Below are positions 1 through 11,464 of a stretch of 64,000 bases of DNA, piece after piece. The position numbers and the translations under genes are program-made. Source of the stretch: Perilla frutescens (lineage: Eukaryota; Streptophyta; Magnoliopsida; Lamiales; Lamiaceae). The stretch spans positions 59,137,001 through 59,201,000 of the forward strand of contig BRKX01000007.1 in NCBI GenBank assembly GCA_026008535.1, in the 5' to 3' direction. The stretch's first letter is position 1, and every line of letters begins with the position of its first letter. The notes beneath the pieces are model-generated. The model made no database searches and had not been told where the DNA came from. It worked only from the letters and a program-made list of their open reading frames with translations.

Positions 1-485
1 TGTAGGGTAAGGGCAAGAGGTATGTTGGCAAGCGTGGACAGTTTGTTGAGAGGGGTTTGCAGCTGTAGTGTTTTGGTAGGAAGGCGATTTAAGAGGTAGA
101 CGCATGTGACAATAGCTTTAGGCCAAAAGAAAGAGGGGACATTAGATTCAAACATCATGGCACATGTCATTTCAAGAAGAATTCGATTCTTCCGTTCGAC
201 AACACCATTTTATTCCGGAGTATACGAGCAAGTGGTTTGGTGTATTATTCCTTTTTGCTGACAGAAGGTTTTCATAAATTTATTGACAAATTCCCATCGT
301 TATCGGATCTAAGAATTTGAAGATTTGTCTGAAATTGAGTTTGAACCATGGTATAGAAATGGGTGATTTTTTCAAAAACTTGAGACTTATGTTGTAAATA
401 ATACACCCATGTCATCCTAGTGCAATCATCAACAAAAAATAGAAAATATTTGAAACCCTGACCACCTACAATAGGTGAAGGGCCC
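1..485 (-). pseudogene. Copia pol fragment: integrase catalytic core (broken)
   Basis: Minus-strand translation gives a Copia integrase core. It contains FLFFVDDCTRMTWVYYL and LRSDND, the latter holding a catalytic aspartate, followed by a C-terminal part resembling the usual NGVVERKNR and LLEMTCAMM motifs and the PSFFWPKAIVTCVYLLNRLP region. The frame is broken by a small indel near 285, just after the RSDND motif. A TAA at 210-212 replaces the usual glutamine of the PEQNG motif. The right end (485) is the exact Athila insertion point. The left end is the window edge, so downstream RT and RNase H are not visible. Confidence 0.85.
481..485. repeat. Target-site duplication GGCCC, left copy
   Basis: GGCCC directly precedes the TG of the left Athila LTR. 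It is repeated at 13063-13067 directly after the CA of the right LTR. Five bases is the normal length for a Ty3/Gypsy integrase. Confidence 0.9.
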
Positions 486-2083
486 TGGCACACCGTCGTT
501 TTAGTGTGCAAAAATACACTTGTGGGCAAATAGTCCACAAATGCTTAATCTACCCTCAACGGCTAGTATAGCTGGTGAAGACGGATGTCGATCCCACGAG
601 GAGTATTCATAACCTTCTGTCTTTTCTTAGTTTTGGTTTGGGTCTTCAGTGTCACTCTAAAAACCTTGCTAATAAACTTAAACTAACTAAATGCTGAAAA
701 GGAAATCACAAAAGAAAATATCAGTAATAAAAGTGTTCAAGTCAAAGCATCAAGTCATTCGGTAGGTATGCGCAATCCTGGGCAAAACACATGTAATTAC
801 CACTACTACCCGTTGTGCCCACACTAGCAGAAAGATCAAAAATTGAATCCCTATGGCCAAATATGGGTAACTGTCACTTTGAGGGTTAACCGGTTATAGG
901 AAATGGATACGATCGGCCACTCCCCAATCACTTCTTACATTATATCGTATAGATGATACGATCGGCACCTAGGGACCTAACTATACAGGAACCTAAGAAG
1001 AGAATCACACAAAGGTTTTGCAAGCATAGCAGCTTTGAGGGCAAAAGTGACCCGATTCTAGTAGGTTTGACACGGTCTTGTGCCTGCATATACTACTCAA
1101 TCTCAACTACCAAGGCTGTCACCCCCGGACTTGTTACTATGCGAGTATCGAGACATGGGTCACCTATACACTCCCACGTAACTAACACTAGTACCAGTTA
1201 ATCAGAAATGCGCGCTTTCATCTCCAACCACCCTTTACCTATGTCTAAGTGAAAAACAAGTTAAGATTGTGAACCCTTAAGGCGTTAAAGTCCGATTACC
1301 TCATGCACATATTCTACCTTTAGACCATCACTTTGACATGAACAGTGGATACTTAGCCACTAAACATAGAAACGGAAGTAAAAGAAATGATAAAAGACAT
1401 CTTACTTGGAAAGGAAATAACTTGATTAACTTCTGGGCCCAACCCCAGATTTGCCAACAAGACAACTGAACTACCTTTATGTGGGCAAACCGCCAGTTTC
1501 AGACAGACAGAATATCCAGAAAATAAATTAAGTACGAAAATAGTAAATTGTATCTTGAGGTGCAAAAAGTGTGTGTCAGCGTGCGTGTTTGATATGAAAA
1601 CAAATAAAAGTATTTATAGCAACTGAATTAAGGCTTCAAGCAGCCCAGATTTCACCCACGCAGGGGTTCTTGCACTCCTCCACTTCCTCCTATTCATGCT
1701 CCATGTTCTTCCTTGTTTTTAGGAGTGGTAGCAACAAACCCTAGCGTCTCCAGCAGCTTTCTGATGTCCCCACTTCCTTCCCAACGTGCTTAGACCTCCA
1801 CAAGACTTGGAACTGACCGCCACATCACCTCCACGTGCATATAGGAGCTGGCCCGCAATTCTATTGCGCAATTCTCGCAACAACTTTGACTGGGTCCTCG
1901 GCAGGCAAATCAGTCTCTTGTGCCCTCAGCATAAATAGCACCTGTTTGTGCCTTTTGTGGTGGTTTTGTGCCCTCAGCCTCCTGCAATCAGCTTTACCCC
2001 CAAAATTAGACTAGACTCTATACTAAACACTTATAAAGGGTGTAAAAAGATAAAAGAAAAGGCACGAATTTGAGTCCTCATCA
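486..2083 (-). repeat. Athila 3' LTR
   Basis: 1598 bp, begins TGGCACACC and ends TCATCA. It is nearly identical to 11465-13062, with no length difference. Because the element is in minus orientation, this left copy is the 3' LTR. The small ORF inside it (953-1201) occurs in both LTRs only because the LTRs are duplicates, and shows no protein family. Confidence 0.95.
1611..1619 (-). promoter_or_regulatory. TATA box in Athila 3' LTR
   Basis: CTATAAATA on the minus strand, matching the same site in the 5' LTR at 12590-12598. Confidence 0.5.
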
Positions 2084-2097
2084 CACCCACACACTTG
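2084..2097 (-). other. Polypurine tract of the Athila element
   Basis: On the minus strand AAGTGTGTGGGTG abuts the 3' LTR, the position where plus-strand DNA synthesis is primed. It is purine-rich with interspersed T, so a weak match. Similar CCCACACACTTG strings on the plus strand occur near 3117 and 5777. Confidence 0.5.
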
Positions 2098-3290
2098 GAC
2101 TATACTTGTCCTCAAGTATGAATGTAACTTTAACTCAAAACAACAACAAAAAATAGAAGACTCAAATGACTCAAAACAAGACAATACAGCATATGAATCA
2201 TAAGTTGGTAAAGGGCATAACAGTTGGTCATAATGATGTAGGCAAATCGAATCAATCAAACTCAGGCTACTATTGTAGGGTAAACTCAGCTCGCCTTTTT
2301 CTCGAGTGTTTAGGTTAAGTGTTTACTCTCAACAATTCCACCAAATCATCATCAACAAACTTGCAAACACCCTATATAAACAATTTACGTTATTCACATG
2401 CATGCATATCAAAAGGTCTTGTGAGGGTTGTAATGGGGCATGCGGATCAAGGTTGGAAATATTTAGGAACTGGCTACCTTCAATAGTATTCGGGCAAAAT
2501 CAGCACTGGTAGCTCTGTGCCCACATAACAACCTGGGAAATCATAAAAATTTAAACACCTTTTTATTATTATTTTTATTATTATTATTATTTTTTTATTA
2601 TTTTTTTTCTTTCTTTGTGCCCATTTCTGGCATCCTGTCACTATTTGGCTTAAACATGCTACTAATACGAGCATAGAAGGTTTCATTCCCAATCATTAGA
2701 TACTCTTTAAAGAGAGATTTTCAGAACGTAGGTCATGAACAATTAAGCAGGCTCAAATAATAGCAACAATGGGAAGCATTTATCCGTGAATAATATGGCC
2801 AAATAACGACAAACGAAAATGCCTTAATCATCTAAGCATGCATGAAATCAAGTTTGACAGGGCATAAGCAAGTAAGCATCAAATGAGGTGGTGGAATTTA
2901 AACATACAGAAAGAAGTCCCAAATGTAATTTGGGCTCAAAGCTCACTGGGTAGTTATATATTGCTTTCACATGCGATTGATTAATTCCATTTGCCTAACA
3001 ATAAATTTATGTCCATATATGCCCAATGTCAATCCATGACTCATATGCTATAGACTCAACATGCACACACAAAATAAAAACAAAACATACAAACACAACG
3101 ACCTAGGCATATCCCTCCCACACACTTGCTGTGCAAAGTACCCTTGCGGGCACAAGCAGTAATGTGGGTTAGATATGCCCAAAACAGACTCTATATACAC
3201 AGACGCAAATATAGAAACAAAAGTAGACACTAAACACACAAACAAAAATAAAAACAAACAAATCCTAAACTAATGGGGATAAATCATGAT
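2098..3290 (-). other. Athila 3' non-coding region
   Basis: About 1.2 kb between the env-like ORF and the 3' LTR. No supported coding region: the short ORFs here are AT-rich and unlike any family I know. It contains a TTA-rich microsatellite at about 2556-2610. Confidence 0.6.
2556..2610. repeat. TTA/T-rich microsatellite
   Basis: Runs of TTATTATTATT and long T tracts inside the Athila 3' non-coding region. Confidence 0.8.
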
Positions 3291-5408
3291 TTAAGGAGAG
3301 GAGGGGTAGTCTAACCCGAGGTGAACACAAATGCTCTGCAGGGCTTTCTCAACTCTTTCAAGCTTCTTTGAATCTGCACTGCTCTGTGCCCTGCTTGGTC
3401 CTTCTTGTGCCCTGGGCGATTCTTCTTGTGCCTTGGGGGCCTTTCTCTTGTCAAAGTATGTTGGTTCGTCAAAAGGGAGGAAGTATGGGGTGTTCTCTTC
3501 AGTAAACCCAACTAGCTGCATCCGCTCCAGCCTCTGGGCATCGGGATACTCTGTCCCTTCGTCAAGCTCTGGGTACCCCTCAAAGACGTCGTCGAGGTCG
3601 CCACCTTTCAAGCCTTCAAATATTCTGGCCACGAATGTGCCCAAAGCTACAACAGTTGTTCTGGTGTTGCTGGTCTGAGCCTGCAATTGAATCACCAGAA
3701 TGTAGCCGAGGTTGACCTTCCGCTTGTGCACCATGTTCCATAATAGGAATACCTCCCGCTGCGTGACTTGGCCTGTGCCATCCTTGCGCCCATAAAGGTT
3801 GAATGCCATCCATCTATGGCAAATCTGGAGGGCGTGGTCAGAGATGTGCTTGTCCTTGCTTGAGCCCGAAAGATAGAAGCCTTTGCCTCCAATTTCCTCT
3901 CACCGTTGCTGAATGTTTCGACTCCAGTCATCGCCAACGCTGGTTGCTGCTTCTTTGTACCACTTCGAATGCACATCTTTTGGTTGGATGAAATCTAACA
4001 GCAGATTCAATCCTGAGATTGACATGCTATAGCTCTCTCCAGCTATATAGAAGTTTACCACTCCGGGTGTCTCCAGACCAAATCCCTGCACTGGCTTGAA
4101 CTCATATGAGGAAAGAAATTCAATGGTCAAAGAAGGGCGTACTGTGTTCCTCCAGCCGAGTACTTGCTCCCAACCAATGTTGGAAAAATATTCATACACT
4201 TGGTCCATGACTCCAAGTGTGTTCAGCGTGCTGTCATGAAGAACGTACAAGGGCAGATGCTTCTTCTTGTTCAATCTCTCGACAATTCCTTGTCTTGAGC
4301 TGCTTGGATCCTCCTTCTCTTCCTTAGCCAATTGGCGGGAGAGAGTTCTGAGTGGCACTTTGCTTTTTGTGCCCTTTTTCACCCTTGCGGGCACATAGGA
4401 TTGAACAGGAGCTGGGATGATTTGGATTTCCGGTTCCACTTCCTCGCTGTGCACCGACTTCTCTTCCTCTTCATTGTTGGACTGCTCCACATCTAGCTTT
4501 CTCTTGGTGGGTAACTTCTCTTGTTTCTTCGACTCCTTGCTGACTGGCTTCTTTGACTCCTTGCTGACTGGCTTGGTTCCCTTCGACTTGCTCTTCGACT
4601 TTTCGGGCACATCGGGACCCTTGCTTTGACTTGGTTCCCTCTGTGCCTCCTTCGAGACCTCTTGTGGTTTTGCCTTCTTTGACTTTTCCTTCTCTGTGGG
4701 TGGATCGGGTTGTGCCTGTTTCGGTTACTCAGACTGGCTGTGGGCATTTTCAGAGGTAGATCCCTCTGAGGCAACTTTGTCATCCTCCATCGATTCCTCT
4801 TTCTCTTTTTCCGGTTCTGGTTCCTTCTCCTTCTCCTCTTGCTAATCTTGCTCTAATTTCTCCTCCTCTTTTTCATCTTCTTCTTCCATGCTTTCACCTT
4901 CAAACTCCTCATCCCCTTCTTCTTCATCGCCGTCTTCTTCTTCATCGCCGCTGCCATTTTGTTTTTCTTCCTCCACCTCCTCTTCTTTCTCTGGTTCTTT
5001 TTCAGGCTCAGAATCACCTGTTTCTTCACTGGGTTGGGGTGTCGGCGGCTTCTCAGGGGTTGGTGGCTTCTCAGGTGTAGGTGTTGGGTCGGGGTTTTGC
5101 CCCGCTGGTGGTGGGCTCTATGGTTTTCCCTTATCAGCTTCAACTTTCTTCCTTTTCGATGCACCGCCCTTAGCCTTCGGCGGTGCTCGTTTCTTTTTCT
5201 CTGCTTGCGGCGGCGGAAGTGGTGGGTGTTGTGGTAGAATGGTTTGGATGGGTGAGGGGTTGAGAACGGGTTCGGAGCTTTGTTTCGGCTCCTCTGGCTG
5301 GGTCGACTGGGTGGTCTGCGTCGTCTCTTGCGATGATTCGCCGGCATTGCAGGTACTGCGGCGTGTGCCTCGCTTGGCAGTTTCTCCAGTTTTCTTTGCC
5401 TTCACCAT
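3291..5408 (-). pseudogene. Athila env-like / ATHILA ORF (four in-frame stops)
   Basis: Single minus-strand frame of about 705 codons downstream of pol. It is interrupted by TAG at 5118-5120, TAG at 4842-4844, TAA at 4725-4727 and TGA at 3900-3902, with no frameshift needed. The start is ATG at 5408 (MVKAKK). The N-terminal third is Lys/Pro/Glu-rich low complexity with KP and SKESKKP repeats and an acidic block. The C-terminal half (about 4350-3450) is globular and resembles the ATHILA ORF family that follows pol in Athila elements. I see no clear signal peptide or transmembrane segment, so an envelope function is not supported here. It ends with a coiled-coil-like SKKLERVEKALQ tail. Confidence 0.75.
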
Positions 5409-5975
5409 TTTTTCTTTGAGAAAATTGAGAAGTAGGGTTTGCCTTGCTCGAGTTGTGAGAAATCGAAGGTGGAGGGGGGATATTTGAAATGCTCCTAGGG
5501 ACGTGGGGTGTTGTGAGGGTGGTGGATTTGTGCAGAGTGATCGTGGCCGAGAATTTAGGGAACGGTTGTGCCTAATTTTGAGAGATTTGGGGAATTTTGA
5601 ATTGAGGAAGGAGATATGTTTATAATTTGAAATATTTATCTGAATATATCATTTCTCCCTCACTCCCCTTTTTTTTCGGCTTCAATTTTCAACCACTATC
5701 GAAACTGCATGGGCAAGCCAACCGTCTCTGCAGCTACTGGCCCTGTCCAATCAGTCAAATCAGCTACAGTCCCCACCCACACACTTGAACTTTGCTGTGC
5801 CCTGCACATGACTTTGCCCATAGCGATGCGTTTCTAGTCTTTGTCTTCCTGTAGCGTTAATTCACAAAAAAAATACAAATAGCAAACATAATTGAAATTA
5901 AAGCAAGTAAATAAACCGGGTTGCCTCCCGTCCAGCGCCTTTGTTTAAGGTCTTTGGCTCGACCGTGTTGTGCCT
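5409..5975 (-). other. Spacer between Athila pol and env-like ORF
   Basis: About 570 bases with no ORF of note. A second PPT-like string, CCCACCCACACACTTGAAC on the plus strand near 5775, resembles the sequence beside the 3' LTR. It may be a central polypurine tract or chance. Confidence 0.45.
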
Positions 5976-6998
5976 TCAGTAGTACTCAGGACTGCTCAAA
6001 ACTTGGGTTTCTGCCCAAGTTTCCTTTTCTTGCTCGAAGTAGGGTTTCATCCTCTGGCCATTGACTCGAAATTCGCATCCATCTTTTGGATTCACCAGAT
6101 CGATTGCTCCACTTGGGTGTTGATGTTGCACCAGATAGGGGCCCATCCATTTTGACTTCAATTTGCCCGCATGCAATTTGAGCTTTGAGTTAAATACGAG
6201 TACCTTTTGCCCACAGAGCAACTGTTTGCCCCTTGCGAGTGCATCGTGGTATCTCTTGGTCCTTTCCTTATACATCACAACATTATCATAGGCCTCGGAC
6301 CTCAACTCTTCCAATTCTTGGATCTGCAGTTTCCTCTCAATTCCAGCGCATTCATTATTGAAATTCAACTTCTTGATTGCCCAAAATGCTTTATGCTCCA
6401 TTCCTACGGGCAAATTACAATACTTTCCAAAAACCAGCCTATAAGGAGACATCCCAATAGGTATCTTGTAGGCTGTGCGATATGCCCACAGAGCATCTTC
6501 CAAGTGATTGCTCCAGTCCTTGCGCCTTGGTCCCATAACTTTCTCTAGAATATTTTTGACCTCCCTGTTTGAGACTTCTGCTTGTCCATTTGCCTGGGGG
6601 TGATATGCAGTAGTAACCTTGTGTGTGACCCCATACTTCACCATCATCTTCTTTATGACTGAGTTGCAGACATGAGTCCCTTGATCACTGATCAGGACTT
6701 TGGGCATTCCGAAGCGACAGAACAGATTTGCCCTCAGGAACTTCACCACTGTATTTGCATCATTCGTTGGAGTGGCTTTTGCCTCCACCCACTTGGACAC
6801 ATAATCTACAGCCAGGATAATGTAGAGATTATTACCTGACCTGGGAAATGGTCCCATGAAATCTATGCCCCATATGTCGAAGATTTCCACAGGCATGATG
6901 GGTGTTTGTGGCATGGCCTCCCGAATAGAAATATTCCCAGTCATCTGGCAATTCTTGCATTTCTTCACAAATATATAAGCATCCCTGAATAATGTAGG
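5976..6998 (-). pseudogene. Athila integrase domain
   Basis: Catalyses insertion of the cDNA into chromosomes. Visible features in order are the CKNCQMTG end of the HHCC zinc-binding region, IDFMGPF (first catalytic Asp), LISDQGTH (second Asp), AYHPQANGQAEVSNRE (catalytic Glu), and a C-terminal segment with KLKSKWMGPYLV (GPY/F-like). The frame runs unbroken from 6998 to the stop at 5976, ending LSSPEYY. It is cut off from RNase H only by TGA at 6999-7001, where a Trp is expected before PTLF, so the change looks like TGG to TGA. No chromodomain follows, as expected for Athila. Confidence 0.9.
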
Positions 6999-7733
6999 TC
7001 AGTAAAATCCTCCATCTAATACCTTCCTTGCTGTTCTTCGTGGTCCAAAATGTCCTCCACATGGATTGTTATGGCAGAATTTCAAGATGTCTAGGACCTC
7101 ATCATCACTGACGCACCTCCTTATGACTTGATCAGTTCCAATTTTCCAAAGAGTTGGTGCTTCCCAGAGATAGAACCTGCACTCACGCTTCATTTTATTC
7201 CTTTGATAATCACTCAAACTAACTGGAAACTGCCTTGTGACCAGGTAGTTCACTATGTCGGCAAACCATGGCTCATTTGCTGTTTTGCCCGCAACCTCAT
7301 ACAAGTGCTCATCTGGAAAATTCTCAGTGATTTCTTCTTTGCTCTCAACCATCAGACGGCTGAGATGGTCTGCAACCAGGTTTTCTGCCCCAGTCTTGTC
7401 TTTGATCTGCACATCGAACTCTTGTAAGAGCAATATCCACCTTATGAGTCTTGGCTTTGACTCTTTCTTAGACAGTAGGTACTTCAGAGCTGCGTGATCC
7501 GTGTAAACAATCACTTGTGCCCCCAGCAGATAGGAACGGAACTTCTCAAAAGCGAACACTGCTGCTAACAGCTGCTTCTCCGTGGTGGTATAGTTGCGTT
7601 GCGCGGCATTTAGTGTCTTGGAGGCATAATAGATAACATAGCTCTCTTTGCCTCTTTTCTGGCCCAAAACTGCTCCCACGGCAAATCCACTGGCATCACA
7701 CATCACCTCAAATGGCATTCCCCAATCCGGAGG
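6999..7733 (-). pseudogene. Athila RNase H domain and start of integrase zinc region
   Basis: Degrades the RNA strand of the RNA:DNA hybrid. Visible motifs are EVMCDASGFAVGAVLGQ (first Asp), TEKQLLAAVFAFEKFRSYL (Glu), IVYTDHAALKYLL (Asp) and NLVADHLSRL (Asp), followed by the linker to integrase. It is bounded by TAA at 7734-7736 (a probable CAA to TAA change before PPDW) and TGA at 6999-7001. All breaks lie in one reading frame with the RT segment, so they are point nonsense mutations. Confidence 0.9.
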
Positions 7734-9099
7734 TTAGATAATGGGGGAAGACACTAACATATTCTGCAATGTATGAAAAGCTTTTTTGCAGTCATCATCA
7801 AAGTCAAATTTTACCTCTAATTGTAGTAGGTTTGTGAGTGGTTGAGCAATCTTTGCGAAGTCCTTAATGAATCGACGATAGAAACCCGCATGGCCTAGAA
7901 ATGCCCGAATTTGCTTAACATTGATGGGATAGGGCAATTTGGCAATGACCTCCACTTTTGCCCTGTCCACCTCAATTCCTCGCTCGGATACTACATGTCC
8001 CAACACGATTCCTTCTCTCACCATAAAGTGACACTTCTCATAATTCAACACCAAGTCCTTTTCCACACAGCGGCTAAGTACCTTGCTCAAATGATCAAGA
8101 TATTGATCAAAGCTATCTCCATAAACCGTGAAGTCGTCCATAAAGATCTCAATACAAGTCTCAAGCATATCAGAAAATATGCTCATCATGCACCGTTGGA
8201 ATTTGCCTGGAGCGTTGCAAAGGCCAAAAGGCATCATTGACTAGGCAAATGTGCCAAAGGGGCAAGTGAATATCATTTTGCCTTGATCGTCTTGGGCCAT
8301 CACGATTTGCATATAACTAGAATACCCATCCAGAAAACAGAAGTACGATTTCCCGCAAGCCTCTCCAACATTTGATCGCTGAAAGGTAAAGGAAAATGAT
8401 CCTTCTTTGTGACTGCATTCAACTTGCGGTAGTCAATGCAAACTCTCCATCCGGTCTGTAGTCTCATCTGAATAAGTTCCTTGTTTTCATTCTCCACAAC
8501 CTGGATTCCAGACTTTTTGGGCACAACGTGAATAGGGCTTACCCACTCACTGTCGAGCACAGGAAAGATAATGCCCATATCGAGCAGCTTTAGAATCTCC
8601 TTTAACACAGCTTTTTTCATCAAGGGATTCAGCTTCCTTTGGGGATCTTGCACGGGTTTTTCCCCTTCTTCCAACTGGATCCGATGCATGCAAATGGTGG
8701 AACTTATGCCCTTGATGTCGGCCAAGGTCCAACCAATTGCTTCCTTGTGCATCTTCAATAGTGCTATCAACTTAACTTCCTGCTTCATGGTCAACGATGA
8801 ACTGATTATAACTGGCAAATTCTCTCCTTCACCCAAATAGACATATTTGAGGTGATCGGGCAACTCCTTCAACTCCAGCTTGGGTGGCTTAATGATAGAC
8901 CGCAATAATTTATCACCCTGCCTTGTTGTGGGCAAAGGCAGACGTGTATCCCTTGAAAAACTGGCTTTGATGTGATACAATTGCAAAATTGCCTCTTTGA
9001 TTTGCTTATCTCGTTCTTCTTCAGCATCCCAATCGATCTTACTGTTCTGAAGTACCCACTCAAGTGGATCCTTTGCCAGCAACCTTGGCATTTCTTCTT
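7734..9099 (-). pseudogene. Athila reverse transcriptase domain
   Basis: Copies element RNA into DNA. The N-terminal part includes WVSPIHVVPKKSG and WRVCIDYRKLNAVT. The part after the break includes MMPFGLCNAPGKFQRCM and the active site ETCIEIFMDDFTVYG, with the FMDD Asp pair intact. The C-terminal part has CHFMVREGIVLGHVVS and AFLGHAGFYRRFI. A single-base deletion near 8360, just after MLERLAG, shifts the frame. A TAG at 8241-8243 replaces the usual Tyr before SMMPFG. Confidence 0.92.
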
Positions 9100-9771
9100 G
9101 GATCATAGGCTCAAAAACGTCGATCATATGTACACCTTCAGTGTCATTGGGGTACTTCATTGCCTTCATGATGTTGAAGGTAACTCTGTCTCCATCGAAC
9201 TCGCACGTCAATGTGCCCTTATCGACATCAATCTTCGTATGTGCCGTTTTCATGAATGGTCTGCCCAAAAGTACATAGGCAACCTTTGGATTGGTTTTGC
9301 CCATATCCAGCACATAGAAGTCTGCTGGGAAAATCTGACTCTCCACTTTGATTAGGACATCTTCAAGCACTCTCTCGGGGTAAACATTGGAATGGTCGGC
9401 CAATTGAATAATGGTCCTTGTATCCTTGAGCGGTCATAGGATCAGCTCTTCAAATATGCTTAGGCGCATAACATTGATCGATGCCCCTAAGTCCAGCATA
9501 GCTCTTTCAACTCGAAGTCCTCCAATTTCACAGGGAATAAAGAACATCCCTGGGTCTCCACACTTTTCAAGAAGCTTCTTCTGTAATAATGCTGACACAT
9601 TTTCATTCACAACCACTTGTGCCTCCTCTGTGAATCTCACTTTCTTTGTACATAAGTCCTTCAGGAAACGGGCATATCGAGGCACTTGCCTGATTGCGTC
9701 TAGTAGGGGGACATTGATTTCCACTTTCTTGAAGATGTGCATTAGATCCCTATCCTCTGCTTCTTTTTTTA
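9100..9771 (-). pseudogene. Athila protease domain
   Basis: Retroviral-type aspartic protease that would cut the Gag-Pol polyprotein. The segment VEINVPLLDAIRQVPRY leads to CGDPGMFFIPCEIGG and the active site AMLDLGASINVM. Leu in place of the Ser/Thr of DSG/DTG is normal for the Athila group. TGA at 9434-9436 interrupts it, probably a Gly codon (GGA to TGA). It then continues IIQLADHSNVYPERVLEDVLIKV to YVLLGRPFMKTAHTKID. A length change in an A/T run near 9765-9771 separates it from gag. Confidence 0.85.
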
Positions 9772-11397
9772 TTTTGCTTCATCCTTCCTGGAAATGGTAA
9801 ATGCACCTCGATCTCTTTTGGAATATTACCCTTCAAGATGGGTTTGGGCACAACTGCTTCTGGTTCGTCATTTGCCCGCAACTCTGCTTCCTCCTTTGTG
9901 GGCGCACCATCCCTGTGGGCATCATCCTCTACAGTCTCTGGATATGGTGCAGACAGTTGCCTTCCACTCTTCAGTGTTATTGCATTTACCCCAGCCTTTT
10001 TTGGTGGTTCTGTCTGTGAGGGCAGAATTCCTTTAGCTTTCTCCATCCTTGCGATTGTATGACTAATTTGGGATATTTGTCCTCCCAAATAGTTCAGTCC
10101 ATTCCTTGTCTCCTGCTCGAAGGCTTCTGATTTCTTTTGTACCTCCACCGTTTTATTCACAATCTTGTGAACCATGTCTGATAAGGACGGTCCTGCTGCG
10201 GGCGCAGGATAGTATGGTGCTATCTATCTCTAACTGTAGTTGGGGGCAAAATGATTGTGCCTCCTTCTGTGCCCTTCATCCATAGCGTTGACCGTTTCTT
10301 CCTTCTCCTTCAATTGTGGACACTGGTCAGAGTGGTGCCCCATCAATTCACATACCCCACAAATTCGCAAGGTATTGGCGGAAAACATGGTATTCATCTT
10401 CTCCATCTTGTTGCAAAGTTGTTCAATTCGGTCATCAGTTTCAGGCACAGAGATAGTTTTGCCCGCAGCGGCAACACTTGTTCTTTCATATGAATCGTCT
10501 CTGTTCTCCTCGGCCATTTCTCCAATAAGTATTAGAGCTTTAGCTGCCCTCTTGTTTAGGATAGATCCTCCGCATGCTGCATTCAGTAGGGCTCGGTCCT
10601 CGCTTCTCAACCCCGGGACAAAATAGTTCACCAGGTCATGATCTGCAATCTGGTGATGTGGGCATTTCGAGAGCAATTGCTTGAAACGCTCCCAATAGTC
10701 GTAAAAGCTTTCGTGGGGACCAGCCCTTGCGGTTGAGATCTTCTTTCTCATGCTCTGCACTCTTGATGTGGGGGAAGTACTTCTCCAGAAACTTTTGCTG
10801 GAGTTGACTCCAGTTGGTTACACTCCTGGCAGGAATAGTGTATAACCATTCTCGAGCTCCGTCCTGCAAGGTGAAAGGAAAAGAAACCAGACGAATGTAT
10901 TCGCCTATCCCATTAGCTCGTGTGCGTTGCGTCTCACATGCCATCTCAAAATCTTGTAGATGTCGTTGTGGATCCTCCCCTGGATGGTCATGGAATTTGG
11001 GTAAAATCGAGATGAAGTTTGCCCTCAGGTCCCAGTTACCAGTAGTTGTGGGCAAAACGATGCCCGTGGGATCCATGTTCATGGTTTGAGGGAAACTCAG
11101 CTGCCTCAAAGTAAGGGTGTGCGGTGGTGGTCTTTGTTGTTTTTCTTCCTCGGGGTTTGATATCTGATCGTCCTCTATCTCTTCTTCGGAATAGAGTAGA
11201 TTGACGTTGCTTGTCTCAGCTTGTTCGTTGCTTGTTTGACTTTCTCCGCCTGAGGTCAAATCGTCACTGGATCCTTCAGTTTGATTATCCTCCTGCAATC
11301 TTTTCAAAAATGCCCTAGCTTGTGCCCTTCTTGCCCTCGCTGACCTCTCTATCTCCGGATCGTAGAGTAAATCTCCTGCGCGGTTAGAACGAAGCAT
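9772..11397 (-). pseudogene. Athila gag (capsid and zinc knuckle)
   Basis: Structural protein forming the particle. The start is ATG at 11397, 67 bases inside the 5' LTR. The N-terminus has LLYDPEIERSARARRAQ; the capsid region has NWDLRANFISILPKFHD and REWLYTIPARSVTNW. A one-base shift near 10750 changes frame after KYFPHIKSAEHEKE. The next frame continues with HESFYDYWERFKQLLSKCPHH and a CCHC knuckle CGVCELMGHHSDQC (C-X2-C-X4-H-X4-C). A TAG at 10230-10232 follows. The segment 10175-9772 (LKSGRQL, then a proline-rich linker) joins gag to protease. Confidence 0.88.
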
Positions 11398-11440
11398 ATA
11401 CTAAGGTAAAACAGTAAATAGACAGAAAAGTGCGCTTACA

Positions 11441-11459
11441 CTCCCCGACAATGGTGCCA
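11441..11459 (-). other. Athila primer-binding site (tRNA-Asp-like)
   Basis: On the minus strand TGGCACCATTGTCGGGGA lies 5 bases inside the 5' LTR. As I recall, the tRNA-Asp-type primer site used by Athila elements is TGGCGCCGTTGCCGGGGA. The three differences are all transitions. Confidence 0.7.
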
Positions 11460-11464
11460 ATTTT

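Noticed and set aside
953..1201. 82-codon ORF in both Athila LTRs (also 11932-12180)
   Set aside because: Duplicated only because LTRs are duplicated; on the opposite strand to the element and no family match.
4888..5487. 199-codon Ser-rich plus-strand ORF
   Set aside because: Antisense of the Glu/Lys-rich part of the ATHILA ORF; poly-Ser/Phe is the mirror of GAA/GAG codons.
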